A stretch of DNA of 64,000 nucleotides from Spirochaetota bacterium (lineage in GTDB: Bacteria > Spirochaetota > UBA4802 > UBA5550), in NCBI GenBank assembly GCA_025457915.1, contig JALOTL010000010.1, positions 1 to 64,000 on the forward strand, read 5' to 3'. This document shows positions 36,690-47,291 of this stretch, piece by piece. The notes beneath the pieces were generated by a model, which saw only the letters and a program-made list of their open reading frames with translations, was not told the origin of the DNA and made no database searches. The position numbers and the translations under genes were made by a program. Within the stretch, counting starts at the first letter, position 1. Every line of letters starts with the position of its first letter.

Positions 36690-36711
36690 AACCTCCTGCG
36701 GGGTTTTTTTT
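36690..36711 (+). terminator. Possible terminator behind glmS
   Basis: A 6-bp stem (AACCTC / GGGGTT, with one G-U pair) followed by eight T's, 85 bases after the glmS stop. Confidence 0.4.
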
Positions 36712-36809
36712 AAACCTGTAAAATATAATTATTGACATAATGCTATTTTTCTTTTCACTATTGACAAGAAAACCGTACGGTAAAAGTAATATTCAAAAAG
36801 GAAAATGAG

Positions 36810-37181
36810 ATGATAGTAATTGAGGGCGTAAATCATATAGGAATCACGGTTTCCAACCTTGAAGAATCGATTAAATTTTACAGGGAGTTTTTCGATTTCG
36901 AGGTGATTGATAAGCTGAATACTCCCGGACAGGCATTCCTTAAAATGGGCGACATTATTCTTGGACTTTACGAAGTCCCGGGCTACAGGAACGGCGAAAA
37001 TTCCAGGGGAAGGGTTTCTTTTTTCGTGGACGAGCAGGATTTCGATGATGCGGTGGACGAGCTGAAGGAATTAAATATCGAGATAGTATACGGGCCGGAA
37101 AACATCAGGAACGGTCAGCTCGTGGTGTTTCTTGATCCCGACGGCAACTACATAGAGCTGTCCTATCCGATGATTGGGTGA
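36810..37181 (+). CDS. VOC-family (glyoxalase-like) protein
   Basis: A 123-residue vicinal-oxygen-chelate protein. HIGITVSNLEESIKFYREFF opens the domain, with a later FLDPDGNYIEL giving the Glu metal ligand. The two-repeat fold holds a divalent metal; the reaction may be isomerase, epimerase, lyase or dioxygenase. It lies ten bases ahead of the KDPG-aldolase gene and probably shares its transcript. Two TTGACA boxes (36732, 36761) precede it. Confidence 0.85.
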   Translation: MIVIEGVNHIGITVSNLEESIKFYREFFDFEVIDKLNTPGQAFLKMGDIILGLYEVPGYRNGENSRGRVSFFVDEQDFDDAVDELKELNIEIVYGPENIRNGQLVVFLDPDGNYIELSYPMIG

Positions 37182-37190
37182 AGTCTCGAA

Positions 37191-37817
37191 ATGCCGTCAG
37201 ACCTCGCAGATATTTTAAAAAAAAATAGAATCATTCCGATAGCCGTCTTCGACAGGACGGATGACGCGCTGAAAATCTGCGAGCTCCTGCTCGAAAACGG
37301 CATGAACGTGCTTGAAATAACGCTGCGTACCAAGGCGGCCCTCGAATGCATCGACGCCGCCGTGAAGAGGTTTCCGGAGATGACCGTGGGCGCCGGAAGC
37401 CTGCTGTCCATGGATTCCATGCGCGGGGCCGAGGACAGGGGGGCCAGGTTTTTCGTGTCACCATGCCTGGATCCCGAGATCCTGGATTATTCTTTCTCCC
37501 GCGGCCTTCTTTACATCCCCGGCACGGCGACCCCGACCGAAATACACACGGCGCTGAAAAAAACCGGCATCATAAAAATTTTCCCGTCCTCCAGCCTGGG
37601 CGGACCGGAATACATAAAGGCCGTGGCGGCGCCTTTCAGGATGATGGAATTCTGGGTTGTGCCTACCGGCGGTATAAACGAAAAAAATTACAGGGAATAC
37701 CTCAAGATAGACAGGGTCGTGGCCTGCGGGATGAGTTATCCCGTCGAGGAGAAGCTTGTTAAAGACGGCGATTTCAAGACCCTTTCTGAAAGAATGAAGA
37801 TTCTTTCAGCGGGGTGA
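37191..37817 (+). CDS. eda: KDPG/KHG aldolase
   Basis: A 208-residue class I aldolase that splits 2-keto-3-deoxy-6-phosphogluconate to pyruvate and glyceraldehyde-3-phosphate (Entner-Doudoroff), or acts on 4-hydroxy-2-oxoglutarate. EITLRT supplies the catalytic Glu, IKIFPSSSLGG the Schiff-base Lys, and VPTGGIN the phosphate site. No edd dehydratase gene is nearby, so pathway membership is open. Confidence 0.88.
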   Translation: MPSDLADILKKNRIIPIAVFDRTDDALKICELLLENGMNVLEITLRTKAALECIDAAVKRFPEMTVGAGSLLSMDSMRGAEDRGARFFVSPCLDPEILDYSFSRGLLYIPGTATPTEIHTALKKTGIIKIFPSSSLGGPEYIKAVAAPFRMMEFWVVPTGGINEKNYREYLKIDRVVACGMSYPVEEKLVKDGDFKTLSERMKILSAG

Positions 37818-37863
37818 TCCCCTTCATCCGCTACCCGGTTCATAAGCCGAACAGCAGCCTGCA

Positions 37864-38826
37864 ATGATTAAAATCGAACATCTTGACGGGATTTTAAAGA
37901 GCTCATACGGGAAAAGGTCCGGTCTTTTCGGAGATCCGGAGACAGACTGCTTCAGGCTTTTCAATTCTGACGGGGACGGCATACCCGGACTCGTCATAGA
38001 CCTGTATTCGGAGTTTCTGCTCGTTCAGTTTTTTAAGAGCGGGCTTTATAAAAACCGGGAGCTCATCCTGTCGCAAATACTTTCATCCGTGCAGCTGATT
38101 GCTTCAAACATCAGGGGGATACTGGTAAAGGACAGGTCCATGAATAGTTCCGTGGATCCGGGGGACCGCTGGAAAAGCGGGCTGTACAGCGGGGAAATGC
38201 CGCCCGGGGAATATATCGTAAGGCAGAACGGCGTTTCCGCCTCCGTGGATCTCATCAACGGCCAGAACACCGGGCTTTTCCTGGACATGAGGGAGGCAAG
38301 GTCTATGCTCGCCGGGTATTACAGGCCTGGAATGAGGATGCTGAATCTGTTCTGCCATACCGCGCTGTTTTCCGTGCATGCGCTGGTGACCGGCATAGGG
38401 ACAGCCGTCAATATCGATCTTTCAAAAAGCGCGCTCGAAAGGGCGAAAACCAATTATGCGATAAACGGACTGGAATACAGGGAGCAGGATTTCATATGCG
38501 GGGATGCCTGTGAATGGCTGGTTTATTTCACGAAAAAGGGGGCCTCGTTCGACATGGTGATTTTTGATCCCCCGACTTTTTCCAGGAATAAAAAAAGCCA
38601 TTTTTCAGTAAGCGGTGATTATCCGAAATATCTTCAAACAATCAGCGAAGTCGTACCGTCCGGTTTTCTTTTTTCTTCAGTGAATTCAAAATCGCTGCCC
38701 TATAAAAAATACGCGTCAATGCACGAATATTCCTGGGATCCTCTCGTCATGATGAATGAACCGTGCGATTTCACGGGAGGCTTCAATTCCCCGAAGGCAG
38801 GCCTCTGGGCAAGGCGTCAAAAATAA
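37864..38826 (+). CDS. Class I SAM-dependent rRNA methyltransferase (RlmI/RlmK-like)
   Basis: A 320-residue methyltransferase of the RlmI (YccW) type. The N-terminal region begins directly with the FRLFNSDGDGIPGLVIDLY stretch, lacking most of the PUA domain found in longer relatives. The Rossmann core has LNLFCHTALFSVHAL (motif I, with Cys-His in place of the usual Tyr-Thr), NIDLSKSALERAK and FDPPTFSRNKK. The likely target is a cytosine C5 in 23S rRNA; the truncated N-terminus leaves this unproven. Confidence 0.85.
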   Translation: MIKIEHLDGILKSSYGKRSGLFGDPETDCFRLFNSDGDGIPGLVIDLYSEFLLVQFFKSGLYKNRELILSQILSSVQLIASNIRGILVKDRSMNSSVDPGDRWKSGLYSGEMPPGEYIVRQNGVSASVDLINGQNTGLFLDMREARSMLAGYYRPGMRMLNLFCHTALFSVHALVTGIGTAVNIDLSKSALERAKTNYAINGLEYREQDFICGDACEWLVYFTKKGASFDMVIFDPPTFSRNKKSHFSVSGDYPKYLQTISEVVPSGFLFSSVNSKSLPYKKYASMHEYSWDPLVMMNEPCDFTGGFNSPKAGLWARRQK

Positions 38827-38901
38827 AGGCGACGGCGAAAAAATCTTGACATCCCGGGTTCCTGGATCAGGATCTCTGAAAAGACATTAATCGGGAAAAT
38901 T

Positions 38902-39471
38902 ATGCTTTATGTAGCGTTGATTCTGATAATCGCCGGGATCATAGTCCTGGTTTATTCCCTTCTCAACGATTCGGCAGCCCCATCCGACAGGGAGCCGGAA
39001 CGTTTTCAGCCGTCTCCATCATCTTCCGTAAAGGAGGTTAAAAGCCTTTACGATGACGAGGGATCCGTTTTAATGCAGATTGGCGAGGGTGTCGAACCGT
39101 TACCTGGAAGCGTCCAGGCCGGTTCATCCGCGGATGCCGCAGGCGACGATTACGGCGCGGTTTTGTTCGAGGACGGATCAGGTGCGGTCGATTACGAAGG
39201 AGGAGGCATAGACGAATCCCTGGTTCAGAATTTGAACAGGATAAAAAGGATCGGTTCCGGTAATATACAACTGGACCAGAGCGGCCTGAATTTTTATTCG
39301 GATAAAAAGCTTTTCCGCTACGACTTTCACAGGATCCAGGACCTCAAGGCCGGGAAAAAGACCGTGGCCCTTTTCCTGAAGGGCGGCGATACTGTGAAAT
39401 TTTTCATCCTGAACAACCCCGATCTTCCCGCGGTCATATTGAGTTCATATAAAAAATCTGCCGGAGTCTGA
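38902..39471 (+). CDS. Single-pass membrane protein of unknown function
   Basis: A 189-residue protein: one N-terminal transmembrane helix (LYVALILIIAGIIVLVYSLL), a long acidic, Ser/Gly-rich linker, then a compact beta-rich domain (GNIQLDQSGLNFYSDKKLF to VILSSYKK) that recalls a PH-like or GRAM fold. No family recognised. It lies three bases ahead of the TPR gene, so the two are one unit. Confidence 0.6.
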   Translation: MLYVALILIIAGIIVLVYSLLNDSAAPSDREPERFQPSPSSSVKEVKSLYDDEGSVLMQIGEGVEPLPGSVQAGSSADAAGDDYGAVLFEDGSGAVDYEGGGIDESLVQNLNRIKRIGSGNIQLDQSGLNFYSDKKLFRYDFHRIQDLKAGKKTVALFLKGGDTVKFFILNNPDLPAVILSSYKKSAGV

Positions 39472-39474
39472 TTC

Positions 39475-40467
39475 ATGTATTACAGGTATAAGGTCCATAA
39501 AAAAAGAAGCGGGATTTTAAAGGTGCTCGTCATCGTGGCCATGACGGTCGGCGTTATTTACGCAGGTTATCAGTACAGGCAGATGCTCATGTTCTGGAAA
39601 TATTCAACCAGCAAGCTCTACAAGAAAGTCGAATCGGTCAACACCATAAAGGATTCAAACAAGAGAAGGGAGACCCTCTCCGGCCTCGCGGCGGACATGG
39701 ATTCATACAAGGGCGACAACCAGCTTAACGTGGAAGCTTTTCTGATGTCCGGCAAGACGCATTTCCTTTATGCCGAATCGCTCCTTGAAGGCTCATTTAC
39801 GGATCTTATCATAAACGACGGTTTAAGGGACATCGGGAAAAAGGCCAGGAGGGAGCTGATAAAGTCCATGAAAGACCTGAAAAAGGCTTCGGCCCTGGGA
39901 GGCGGACTCGATCCTGAATATGCGGTTATGCTTGCCATGGCCTATTTTTATACGGATTATTACCAGCCCCAGGAAATTTACAGGATGATAGAAAAAAGCG
40001 ATATTGCCTCGGGTATAAAAAGCGTCGAAAATCACAGGTTTTATTCATTGATGCTGGTACTCGGCAAAAAAGAGGATGCCGGCATCAGGTATCTGTCTGA
40101 CAAGGGAAATATAAAGTCCGACATCAAGGGGAAGCTTTTTCTGGCCACGGCCGAGAGGATGGCGAAGAGGTATACGAACTCCATTATCAATTACAAAGCG
40201 GCCCTCGCCTCTACGGATGATCAGCAGATGAAAAAACTGATCCATATAAACCTCGGCATCGTTTACCATAACCAGTCGCTGTTCAGGGAATCAATGTCGC
40301 ATTTCAACTCGGTTGTTGAAATCGATCCCGGTGATATAAACGCCAGGATATGGATAGGCAAGAACCATTTTGCCATGGGAGAGAAGGACAAGGCCAGGGC
40401 CATCTGGAACGATATTCTTGCCAGGGATAAAAGCAACAGGGAAGTTCAGAAGCTCCTCGGCGTATAA
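39475..40467 (+). CDS. TPR-repeat membrane-anchored protein
   Basis: A 330-residue protein with one N-terminal transmembrane helix (ILKVLVIVAMTVGVIYAG) and a helical body. The last third contains clear tetratricopeptide repeats (NLGIVYHNQSLFRESMSHFN, then VEIDPGDINARIWIGKNHF). TPRs mediate protein contacts. Its place just before the mreB operon suggests a cell-envelope role, but that is inference. Confidence 0.75.
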   Translation: MYYRYKVHKKRSGILKVLVIVAMTVGVIYAGYQYRQMLMFWKYSTSKLYKKVESVNTIKDSNKRRETLSGLAADMDSYKGDNQLNVEAFLMSGKTHFLYAESLLEGSFTDLIINDGLRDIGKKARRELIKSMKDLKKASALGGGLDPEYAVMLAMAYFYTDYYQPQEIYRMIEKSDIASGIKSVENHRFYSLMLVLGKKEDAGIRYLSDKGNIKSDIKGKLFLATAERMAKRYTNSIINYKAALASTDDQQMKKLIHINLGIVYHNQSLFRESMSHFNSVVEIDPGDINARIWIGKNHFAMGEKDKARAIWNDILARDKSNREVQKLLGV

Positions 40468-40756
40468 AATTTTTTTTCAAATCATCCGCCCCGCTTTTAT
40501 TCTTGTGACTGAATCACGTAATTTTGCAGGGTATGAATTTTCTCCGCGTGGATTTTATCCCGTGGTCCAATTATTTCAACCCGTTCGTTTAATTTGGCGA
40601 TTATCGCTTGACAAATATGGGCCTTAAGATAGTAGGAATCTGGCTAAAATAAAAAAAGCCGGTTAATAACGACACCCCGCACGGGCGACCAGGGTCGCTG
40701 TTAATGAGCACAAACCGCCGGTTTCTTGTTATGCATTGAATTGGAGAGAGGAGAAT
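40468..40756. other. Leader region of the mreB operon
   Basis: This 290-base gap has a TTGACA box at 40608 with no good -10 at standard spacing, and a small inverted repeat GCGACC/GGTCGC at 40685-40698 in the probable leader RNA. No T-run follows it. I see no known riboswitch. Confidence 0.35.
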
Positions 40757-41782
40757 ATGATATTTGATTCAGTATACGGCATGTTTTCAAATGATATGGG
40801 AATTGATCTGGGTACGGCCAATACCCTTGTTCATGTCAAGGGACAGGGCATCGTTCTGAGCGAGCCGTCTGTTGTTGCGGTGCAGACGAGCACAGGCAAG
40901 GTCCTTGCGGTGGGGCACGAGGCCAAAAGGATGCTCGGAAGAACACCCGGCGACATAGTCGCGATAAGGCCGATGAAGGATGGTGTAATAGCCGATTTTG
41001 AAACTGTCGAGAAGATGATACGCTATTTTATTACGAAGGTCCATAAGAGGAAGACGCTGGTAAGGCCAAGGGTGGTAATAGGGGTGCCTTCCGGAATTAC
41101 AGAGGTTGAAAAGAGGGCTGTCAGGGAATCCGCGGAACAGGCCGGCGCAAGGGAGATTTTTCTGATCGAGGAAGCGCTGGCGGCAGCCATCGGGGCGAAT
41201 ATTCCAATACATGAACCTGCCGGCCACATGGTGGTTGATATCGGCGGTGGAACCACTGAAATAGCCGTTATATCCCTCGGAGGAATGGTAATTGCCGATT
41301 CCATCAGGATAGCCGGCGATGAGTTCGATGAAGCAATCATAAAATACATGAGAACCCAGTATAACCTTATCATAGGGGAGAGAATGTCCGAAGAGGTAAA
41401 ATTCAGGATCGGCAACGCCTTCCCGGAAAAAAAGATCGAAACCATGGAACTGAAGGGAAGGGACGCCATATCGGGACTGCCGAGGACCCTTGAAATTGAT
41501 TCCGTTGAGATCAGGAAGGCGCTTAAGGAGCCGGTTGATCAGATTCTTGACGGAATAAAACACGCCCTTGAAAAAACTCCGCCGGAACTTGCCGCGGACA
41601 TAGTCGAAAGGGGCATTGTGATGACCGGCGGCGGTTCCCTGTTGAAGGGACTCGATAAGTATATAAGCAAGGAAACCGGGGTGCCGGTAATACTTGCCGA
41701 GAATCCCCTGACGTGCGTTGTTCTCGGCGCCGGGAAGTTCCTTGAAGAACTGAAAAATCTTTATCGCGCTAATCTCAAGTAA
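40757..41782 (+). CDS. mreB: Rod-shape actin homologue MreB
   Basis: A 341-residue MreB, the bacterial actin that guides the elongasome under the inner membrane. Phosphate loops [11 protein letters not shown] and [11 protein letters not shown], and the adenosine motif [11 protein letters not shown], are all normal. The ATG chosen has GAGAGGAGA upstream; an in-frame TTG seven codons before has none. First gene of mreBCD-mrdA-rodA. Confidence 0.97.
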   Translation: MIFDSVYGMFSNDMGIDLGTANTLVHVKGQGIVLSEPSVVAVQTSTGKVLAVGHEAKRMLGRTPGDIVAIRPMKDGVIADFETVEKMIRYFITKVHKRKTLVRPRVVIGVPSGITEVEKRAVRESAEQAGAREIFLIEEALAAAIGANIPIHEPAGHMVVDIGGGTTEIAVISLGGMVIADSIRIAGDEFDEAIIKYMRTQYNLIIGERMSEEVKFRIGNAFPEKKIETMELKGRDAISGLPRTLEIDSVEIRKALKEPVDQILDGIKHALEKTPPELAADIVERGIVMTGGGSLLKGLDKYISKETGVPVILAENPLTCVVLGAGKFLEELKNLYRANLK

Positions 41783-41791
41783 GTCCGCTAA

Positions 41792-42655
41792 GTGGAATTT
41801 TTTATCAGACATAAAACGGTGGTGGCTTTCGTTGCCTTCACGCTATTCTGCATCGTTTCGCTTTCCATCCAGTCAAGCTCGTTTACACTTACATTCGAAG
41901 GCGTATTGAGCGCACTCACCCTTCCGTTTCAAAAGGCATATAACGGAGCCCAGGATGGCGTGAGCAAGTTATGGGCCGGTTTTACTGAATTGAGCGATGT
42001 CAGGGAGGAGCTGAACAAAACCAGGAAGAAGCTTCAGAAATATGAATCCATGTCCGAGGAGTTCAGCGAAATAAGAAGGGAAAACGAAAGATTGAGAAAT
42101 CTCCTTCATATGAAGGAGAGAATAGGCTATGATTCCATACCAGCGACGATCATTTCCAAGGATCCCGACAACTGGTTCAGGACCCTTATAATAGACAAGG
42201 GAAGAAACGACGGCATCAAGGTAAACATGCCGGTTATAGCGTTCAGCGGCGGTGAAAAGGCCGTTGTCGGCAAGATCATCGAGGTGCGCGGTTCAGTTTC
42301 AAGGGTGGTCCCGATAATATCTCCGGACATGAAGCTCGGGGCCAAACTGCAGGAATCCCGCTTCCCTGGACTTCTATACGGCTACTCCGCCAATTCAAAT
42401 CTCTGCCTGATGGATTACCTGAGCAGGGCGGCCACGCTCAAATTCAATGATGTGGTGATAACATCCGGGCAGGGAGGCATTTTCCCGGCCGGTCTCGTAG
42501 TCGGCAGGGTGCTCAAGCCCGCGGCCCTTGAGTCCAGCGCATACCAGAGGGCGATCGTCGTTCCTTATGTGGACTATGATCTTCTCGAGGAGGTCTTCGT
42601 GATAAAGAAAGAGGCTGATAAGGAAATGGTTGAACTGATAGGAGAAGAGGAATGA
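41792..42655 (+). CDS. mreC: Rod-shape protein MreC
   Basis: A 287-residue MreC: N-terminal membrane helix ([19 protein letters not shown]), a periplasmic coiled coil (about 65-115, with [16 protein letters not shown]), then the two-barrel beta domain. It links MreB/MreD to PBP2. The start is GTG nine bases behind mreB, without a clear ribosome-binding site. Confidence 0.93.
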   Translation: MEFFIRHKTVVAFVAFTLFCIVSLSIQSSSFTLTFEGVLSALTLPFQKAYNGAQDGVSKLWAGFTELSDVREELNKTRKKLQKYESMSEEFSEIRRENERLRNLLHMKERIGYDSIPATIISKDPDNWFRTLIIDKGRNDGIKVNMPVIAFSGGEKAVVGKIIEVRGSVSRVVPIISPDMKLGAKLQESRFPGLLYGYSANSNLCLMDYLSRAATLKFNDVVITSGQGGIFPAGLVVGRVLKPAALESSAYQRAIVVPYVDYDLLEEVFVIKKEADKEMVELIGEEE

Positions 42656-43155
42656 TTCTTTCATATGTCTTCACCGCCGTAATAATAATCATCTCGCTGC
42701 TGATCCAGGGGCATACATCATTTGACGTGCTCAGGATCGCGGGGGTAAAACCGGATCTGGTATTCATCGCCATCGTCTATCTTTCCTACAGCTTCGGGTC
42801 GTTTTACGGAGAGGTGACCGGCTTCATCAGCGGTCTTTTCCATGACGCGGTATCTAATTCTCCCCTGGGCCTGCTCACGTTCCCGAAAGTCACGCTCGGC
42901 TTCATCGTCGGCATGTTCGGAAGGAACGTCATCAAGAACAACATTGTTACCGCAAGCCTGATGCTTTTCGTGGCTTCCATCATCAAGGGAGTAATCACGC
43001 TTCTTCTCAGCTACGTTTTCCACCAGGCGTCCGTATCCAGCATATTGAGCGTAATTCTGCCGGAATCATTTTACAATGCACTTCTTGCACCGCCCCTCTT
43101 TTTTCTATTCGACAAGATATTCGAAAGGGAGCTTGACAGGGAGGGATTTTACTAA
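42652..43155 (+). CDS. mreD: Rod-shape protein MreD
   Basis: A 167-residue integral membrane protein with five or six helices and the usual MreD pattern ([34 protein letters not shown]). Partner of MreC in the elongasome. Its ATG overlaps the mreC stop (ATGA), so translation is coupled. Confidence 0.92.
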   Translation: MILSYVFTAVIIIISLLIQGHTSFDVLRIAGVKPDLVFIAIVYLSYSFGSFYGEVTGFISGLFHDAVSNSPLGLLTFPKVTLGFIVGMFGRNVIKNNIVTASLMLFVASIIKGVITLLLSYVFHQASVSSILSVILPESFYNALLAPPLFFLFDKIFERELDREGFY

Positions 43156-43157
43156 AA

Positions 43158-44990
43158 ATGGAATATACATCCTTCAAGACCAAAATGATGGAGGCCTTCA
43201 GGGTCAGGATGTATTTTTTCGTTTCCTCCGTCGGTTTCATTTTTTTCATTCTGGTCGTCCAGCTTGTCAATCTCCAGATCATCAGCGGCAGGGAATATGC
43301 CCAGAAATCCAGGGCCAACATGGAAAACTATATACCCATAACGGCGTCCAGGGGGGAGATTTACGACAGAAACTTCAAGTACGATGAAAAGAACGTCATC
43401 ATAGTATCGAACAGGCCCTCATTCAACATCACAACCGTACCTGAAAAGTTCAAATCAAAAAAAAAATTACAGGACACCATGCGGAGGGTTTCAAAGCTCC
43501 TGAAGGTTTCATATGAAAGCCTTATGCAGGACATGTCCAACCGCAATCCCTGGGAAAGGATAATAATAAAAGAAGACGTTGATTTCGATACCATCATTAA
43601 AATTGCTACAAACCAGAACATTTTCCCCAACGTGGACTGGGAGGACGCCCCGGTAAGGGTATATAATTTCGGCGAAATGTTCGCCCACTCTCTAGGCTAC
43701 ATAGGCAGCATCAGCAGCGAAGAATACAAAAAACTGAAGTCCGAAGGTTACAAGCACTATCAGAAAATCGGCAAGTCCGGGATCGAAAAAAGCTATGACA
43801 GGCTCCTGCGCGGCGAGGACGGGTATGTCAGAAGGATAGTCGATGTGCGCAACAGGACGGAGGGAGAAGAGGTGGGCCTGCAGCCGGTCGCCGGCAACAA
43901 CATGGTCCTGACCATGGATTACGAGATACAGAGAGTCGCATACGACGCGATGAGAGACCATCAGAAGGGGGCCCTCGTGGTATTAAAACCAGCCTCCGGA
44001 GAGGTCCTCGCGCTCATAAGCAAGCCGGATTTCGATCCGAACCTGATCATATCGAAGGACAACCAGAAGACCGTCACCGATCTCAGCGGTGATAAAAACC
44101 GCCCGTTCCTGAACAGGGCGATACAGTCCAAATATCCGCCGGCTTCGACATTCAAGCTTGTTACTACGATAGCCGGGCTGGAAAGCGGGAAGGTGCTTCC
44201 CAGCAGGTCTTACCACTGCCCGGGGAAATACACGCTCAAGGGATACAAGGACCATGATTTTTTCTGCTACGAGACTCACGGCACTCTCGATCTGTACTGG
44301 GCCATAGCTAAGTCCTGCAGCGTTTATTTCTACCAGCTTGGCCTGTCGGTTGGGCCAACGAACATACTCAGCTATGCCGAGTATTTCGGTCTGAACGAAA
44401 AAACCGGGATCGACCTGCCCGGTGAAATCAGCGGCTTCATCCCGTCCAGGAAATGGAAATACAAGACTTTCGGACAGCCGTGGTACGACGGGGACACGGT
44501 CAATCTCTCGATCGGCCAGGGGTTCGTTACGGTAACGCCTGTTGAAATGGTGAATTTAATATCCGGCCTTGTGAACAACGGTATAGTATACAAACCGCAC
44601 CTTGTAAGGGAGATCAGGACAAACGACAACAGGAAGATAATAAAATCTTTTAAAAGGGAGAAGGTGAGGGAGATACCACTCTCCCAGCTGACCATTCAGA
44701 CCGTTAAGCAGGGCATGAGGCTCAGCGTCACAAGCGGAACATCCGGAAGACTCGGCGTTCTGAAGGTACCCCTTGCCGGGAAAACCGGTACGGCCCAGAC
44801 AAGGTCAAGGCGCAAGGAAGACTTTTCGCAGCACGCATGGTTTGTCGGATACGGTCCCTACGAGGAGGAGCCGGAAAAGGCGGTGGCGGTGGCGGTACTG
44901 GTCGAATACGGGGTCGCGGGCGCGGCCAGCGCGGTTCCTATAGCCGAGAGGATTTTTTACAAGCTTAATGAACTGGGTTATTTCAAATGA
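43158..44990 (+). CDS. mrdA: Penicillin-binding protein 2
   Basis: A 610-residue class B PBP, the elongasome transpeptidase. One N-terminal anchor helix, the dimerisation/pedestal domain, then the transpeptidase domain. It has the catalytic Ser-x-x-Lys (PPASTFKLV, about residue 330), SCS in place of the more common SxD/SxN (AKSCSVYFYQLG), and KTG (LAGKTGTAQ). Two bases after mreD and overlapping rodA. Confidence 0.95.
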   Translation: MEYTSFKTKMMEAFRVRMYFFVSSVGFIFFILVVQLVNLQIISGREYAQKSRANMENYIPITASRGEIYDRNFKYDEKNVIIVSNRPSFNITTVPEKFKSKKKLQDTMRRVSKLLKVSYESLMQDMSNRNPWERIIIKEDVDFDTIIKIATNQNIFPNVDWEDAPVRVYNFGEMFAHSLGYIGSISSEEYKKLKSEGYKHYQKIGKSGIEKSYDRLLRGEDGYVRRIVDVRNRTEGEEVGLQPVAGNNMVLTMDYEIQRVAYDAMRDHQKGALVVLKPASGEVLALISKPDFDPNLIISKDNQKTVTDLSGDKNRPFLNRAIQSKYPPASTFKLVTTIAGLESGKVLPSRSYHCPGKYTLKGYKDHDFFCYETHGTLDLYWAIAKSCSVYFYQLGLSVGPTNILSYAEYFGLNEKTGIDLPGEISGFIPSRKWKYKTFGQPWYDGDTVNLSIGQGFVTVTPVEMVNLISGLVNNGIVYKPHLVREIRTNDNRKIIKSFKREKVREIPLSQLTIQTVKQGMRLSVTSGTSGRLGVLKVPLAGKTGTAQTRSRRKEDFSQHAWFVGYGPYEEEPEKAVAVAVLVEYGVAGAASAVPIAERIFYKLNELGYFK

Positions 44991-46303
44991 TAAGCAGGGA
45001 AGAGATAAACAGGATTGACTACGTCCTCGTAATAGTAGTCATGCTGCTGGTGACCATGGGCATTCTTGCCATATACAGCGCAGGTTTCGATCCGGTGGAT
45101 AAGATAAACAGCGGGCTCTATAAAAAGCAGATATTATGGTTCATTTTCGGATTCATCCTGATGATCCTTATGACCTTTCTTACGTACCAGTCGCTGGGAG
45201 ATTATTCTCTCCACATATACGGGGTTCTTCTGGTCATCCTCCTTATAACGACAATTTTCGGCAAACCGATCAGGAACACCAGGGCCTGGCTGAGTTTCGG
45301 ATTTTTTTCAATACAGCCGTCCGAATTCATGAAGCTCGGGCTTGTTATAGTCCTCGGCAAGTACCTGGAACTGCGCGAAAGGGACATCAGCCATTTCAGG
45401 GAGCTTTTCATCCCGGCGCTCCTTACCGCCGTTCCGATAATAATAATCCTGAACCAGCCGGATTTCGGTACGGCCATATTGTTCATACCCATACTGTTCG
45501 TCATGCTTTTCGTGGGAGGTGCCGACTTGGCCCACCTGGTTTCAATCGTCCTGATCGTGATCATAGCCACCGTCGTTCCGATGATACTCACTTACAGGGA
45601 ATGGATAGGCGCCGAGGGATCGAACTTCATACTGGAATTTTTCAAGGATGTGAACCTGCTCCTGATAGTTTCAGGCGTGCTGTTTGTCGCGTCGATCGTG
45701 TGCTTTGTACTGCATTTCTTTTTCGTGAACAGGGTATACCGGAGGGTTTATTTACCGGGCTTTATCATTTCTTTCGGTCTTTTATTCTCGATAGCCATAC
45801 AGAAGATTTTCAAGACCTATCAGAAAAAGAGGATCCTGGTTTTTTTAAATCCCGACCTCGATCCTCACGGGTCCGGATACAACATCATCCAGTCAAAAAT
45901 AGCAATCGGGTCCGGGGGATTTTTCGGGAAGGGTTTCCTGAAGGGGTCGCAGTCCCAGCTGGGATTCCTTCCTGAAAAAACATCGGACTTCATCTTTTCC
46001 GTCATTTCCGAGGAATGGGGATTTTTCGGATCGATCATGATGATAATACTCTTTGCGATAATAGTCTACAAGGGTATAAGGATTTCCTTCGAGGCGAAGG
46101 ACAAGTTCGGGGCCCTGCTGGCCAGCGGGATAACGTCTATATTGTTTTTCCACATCCTGATAAATATCGGCATGGTGATTGGAATAATGCCGGTAACCGG
46201 GCTTCCGCTATGCTTTGTGTCTTACGGCGGCTCGAACCTCCTGATGGCCATGATATGCATCGGCATTCTGATAAACATACGGTCAAAGAAATTCGTTTAT
46301 TGA
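44987..46303 (+). CDS. rodA: Peptidoglycan glycosyltransferase RodA
   Basis: A 438-residue SEDS-family protein with about ten membrane helices. NTRAWLSFGFFSIQPSEFMKL carries the family signature, and GSGGFFGKGFLKGSQSQLGFLPEKTSDFIFS is the conserved large-loop region. It polymerises lipid II together with PBP2. It is somewhat longer than usual, with an extra cytoplasmic/membrane insert around residues 200-290. Start overlaps the mrdA stop. Confidence 0.96.
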   Translation: MISREEINRIDYVLVIVVMLLVTMGILAIYSAGFDPVDKINSGLYKKQILWFIFGFILMILMTFLTYQSLGDYSLHIYGVLLVILLITTIFGKPIRNTRAWLSFGFFSIQPSEFMKLGLVIVLGKYLELRERDISHFRELFIPALLTAVPIIIILNQPDFGTAILFIPILFVMLFVGGADLAHLVSIVLIVIIATVVPMILTYREWIGAEGSNFILEFFKDVNLLLIVSGVLFVASIVCFVLHFFFVNRVYRRVYLPGFIISFGLLFSIAIQKIFKTYQKKRILVFLNPDLDPHGSGYNIIQSKIAIGSGGFFGKGFLKGSQSQLGFLPEKTSDFIFSVISEEWGFFGSIMMIILFAIIVYKGIRISFEAKDKFGALLASGITSILFFHILINIGMVIGIMPVTGLPLCFVSYGGSNLLMAMICIGILINIRSKKFVY

Positions 46304-46601
46304 AACCCCTGCATGAATCCATTCCATACTGCGCCCTGAACAGTACCGGGACCGTTGGACTGTTTTTTCAGATACGGTTTTTTAAAATTTTGATGTTAAG
46401 TCCGGAATTAATTATAGTCCGTCCCTTTTACCGCAAATTTTACGTGAATACGCTTTCAGCATGATCCATCGGAAGAATGGTCTCCGCCCGATAAAATATT
46501 TTTTATTTTTCATGTCCAATGCGTAAATATTATTATGGACGTTTTTTACGCTGTTGTTGTAATTTTATAAATAGTTTCCATGAACCGGCCGGGAGGTGTG
46601 A
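46304..46601. other. Gap between rodA and queC
   Basis: No gene seen. An inverted repeat GCGTAAA/TTTACGC (46521-46551) lies about 50 bases before the queC start and could be regulatory. I do not recognise a preQ1 riboswitch. Confidence 0.35.
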
Positions 46602-47291
46602 GTGAAGGGGAAAAAATGCGTCATCCTTTTGAGCGGCGGGCTTGATTCGGCTACCGTTGCGGCGGTTGCAAGGAATTCGGGGTTCGATATATCAGCCATT
46701 ACTTTTTCATACGGACAGAGGCATGATATCGAGATTGGGTCTTCAAGGAGAATAGCGGAATTTTTCAATATAACCGACCACAGGATAATACAAATTCCTT
46801 CCGATATCTTCAGGTCCGCACTTACTGATAGAAGCATTAATGTGCCCAAAAACCGGGAATCAATAGACGGCACAATCCCCCCCACTTACGTTCCCGCAAG
46901 GAACATTCTTTTTCTTTCCTACGCGCTTGCATATGCCGAATCCATTTCCGCATCCGATATATTCATTGGCGCGAACTGTATGGACTACAGCGGCTATCCG
47001 GATTGCAGGCCGGAATTTTTCGATGCTTTTCAGAAAATGGCCGATGCAGGCACGAAGGCCGGGATCGACGGCAAACCAATCAGGATAACGGCGCCCCTTC
47101 TGAAAATGAAAAAATCGGAGATAATAAAGGCCGGTACGGCTCTCGGCGTGGATTATTCAATGACGATCAGCTGTTATGATCCAGACCGAGATGGGAGATC
47201 CTGCGGCAGGTGCGACAGCTGCCGTCTCAGGATCAGGGGTTTTTCAGAGGCCGGTGTGTCCGACCCTACCGTCTACCAGATTAAATCCTGA
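46602..47291 (+). CDS. queC: 7-cyano-7-deazaguanine synthase
   Basis: A 229-residue QueC, which uses ATP and ammonia to turn 7-carboxy-7-deazaguanine into preQ0 on the queuosine path. The PP-loop SGGLDSATVA (11-20) and the zinc cysteines near the end (SCYDPDRDGRSCGRCDSC) are complete. GTG start with GGGAGGTG just upstream. No other queuosine genes are adjacent. First gene of a run of eight plus-strand genes. Confidence 0.95.
   Translation: MKGKKCVILLSGGLDSATVAAVARNSGFDISAITFSYGQRHDIEIGSSRRIAEFFNITDHRIIQIPSDIFRSALTDRSINVPKNRESIDGTIPPTYVPARNILFLSYALAYAESISASDIFIGANCMDYSGYPDCRPEFFDAFQKMADAGTKAGIDGKPIRITAPLLKMKKSEIIKAGTALGVDYSMTISCYDPDRDGRSCGRCDSCRLRIRGFSEAGVSDPTVYQIKS

Noticed and set aside
40685-40698. 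Attenuator in the mreB leader
   Set aside because: The GCGACC/GGTCGC repeat has a 2-base loop and no T-run.
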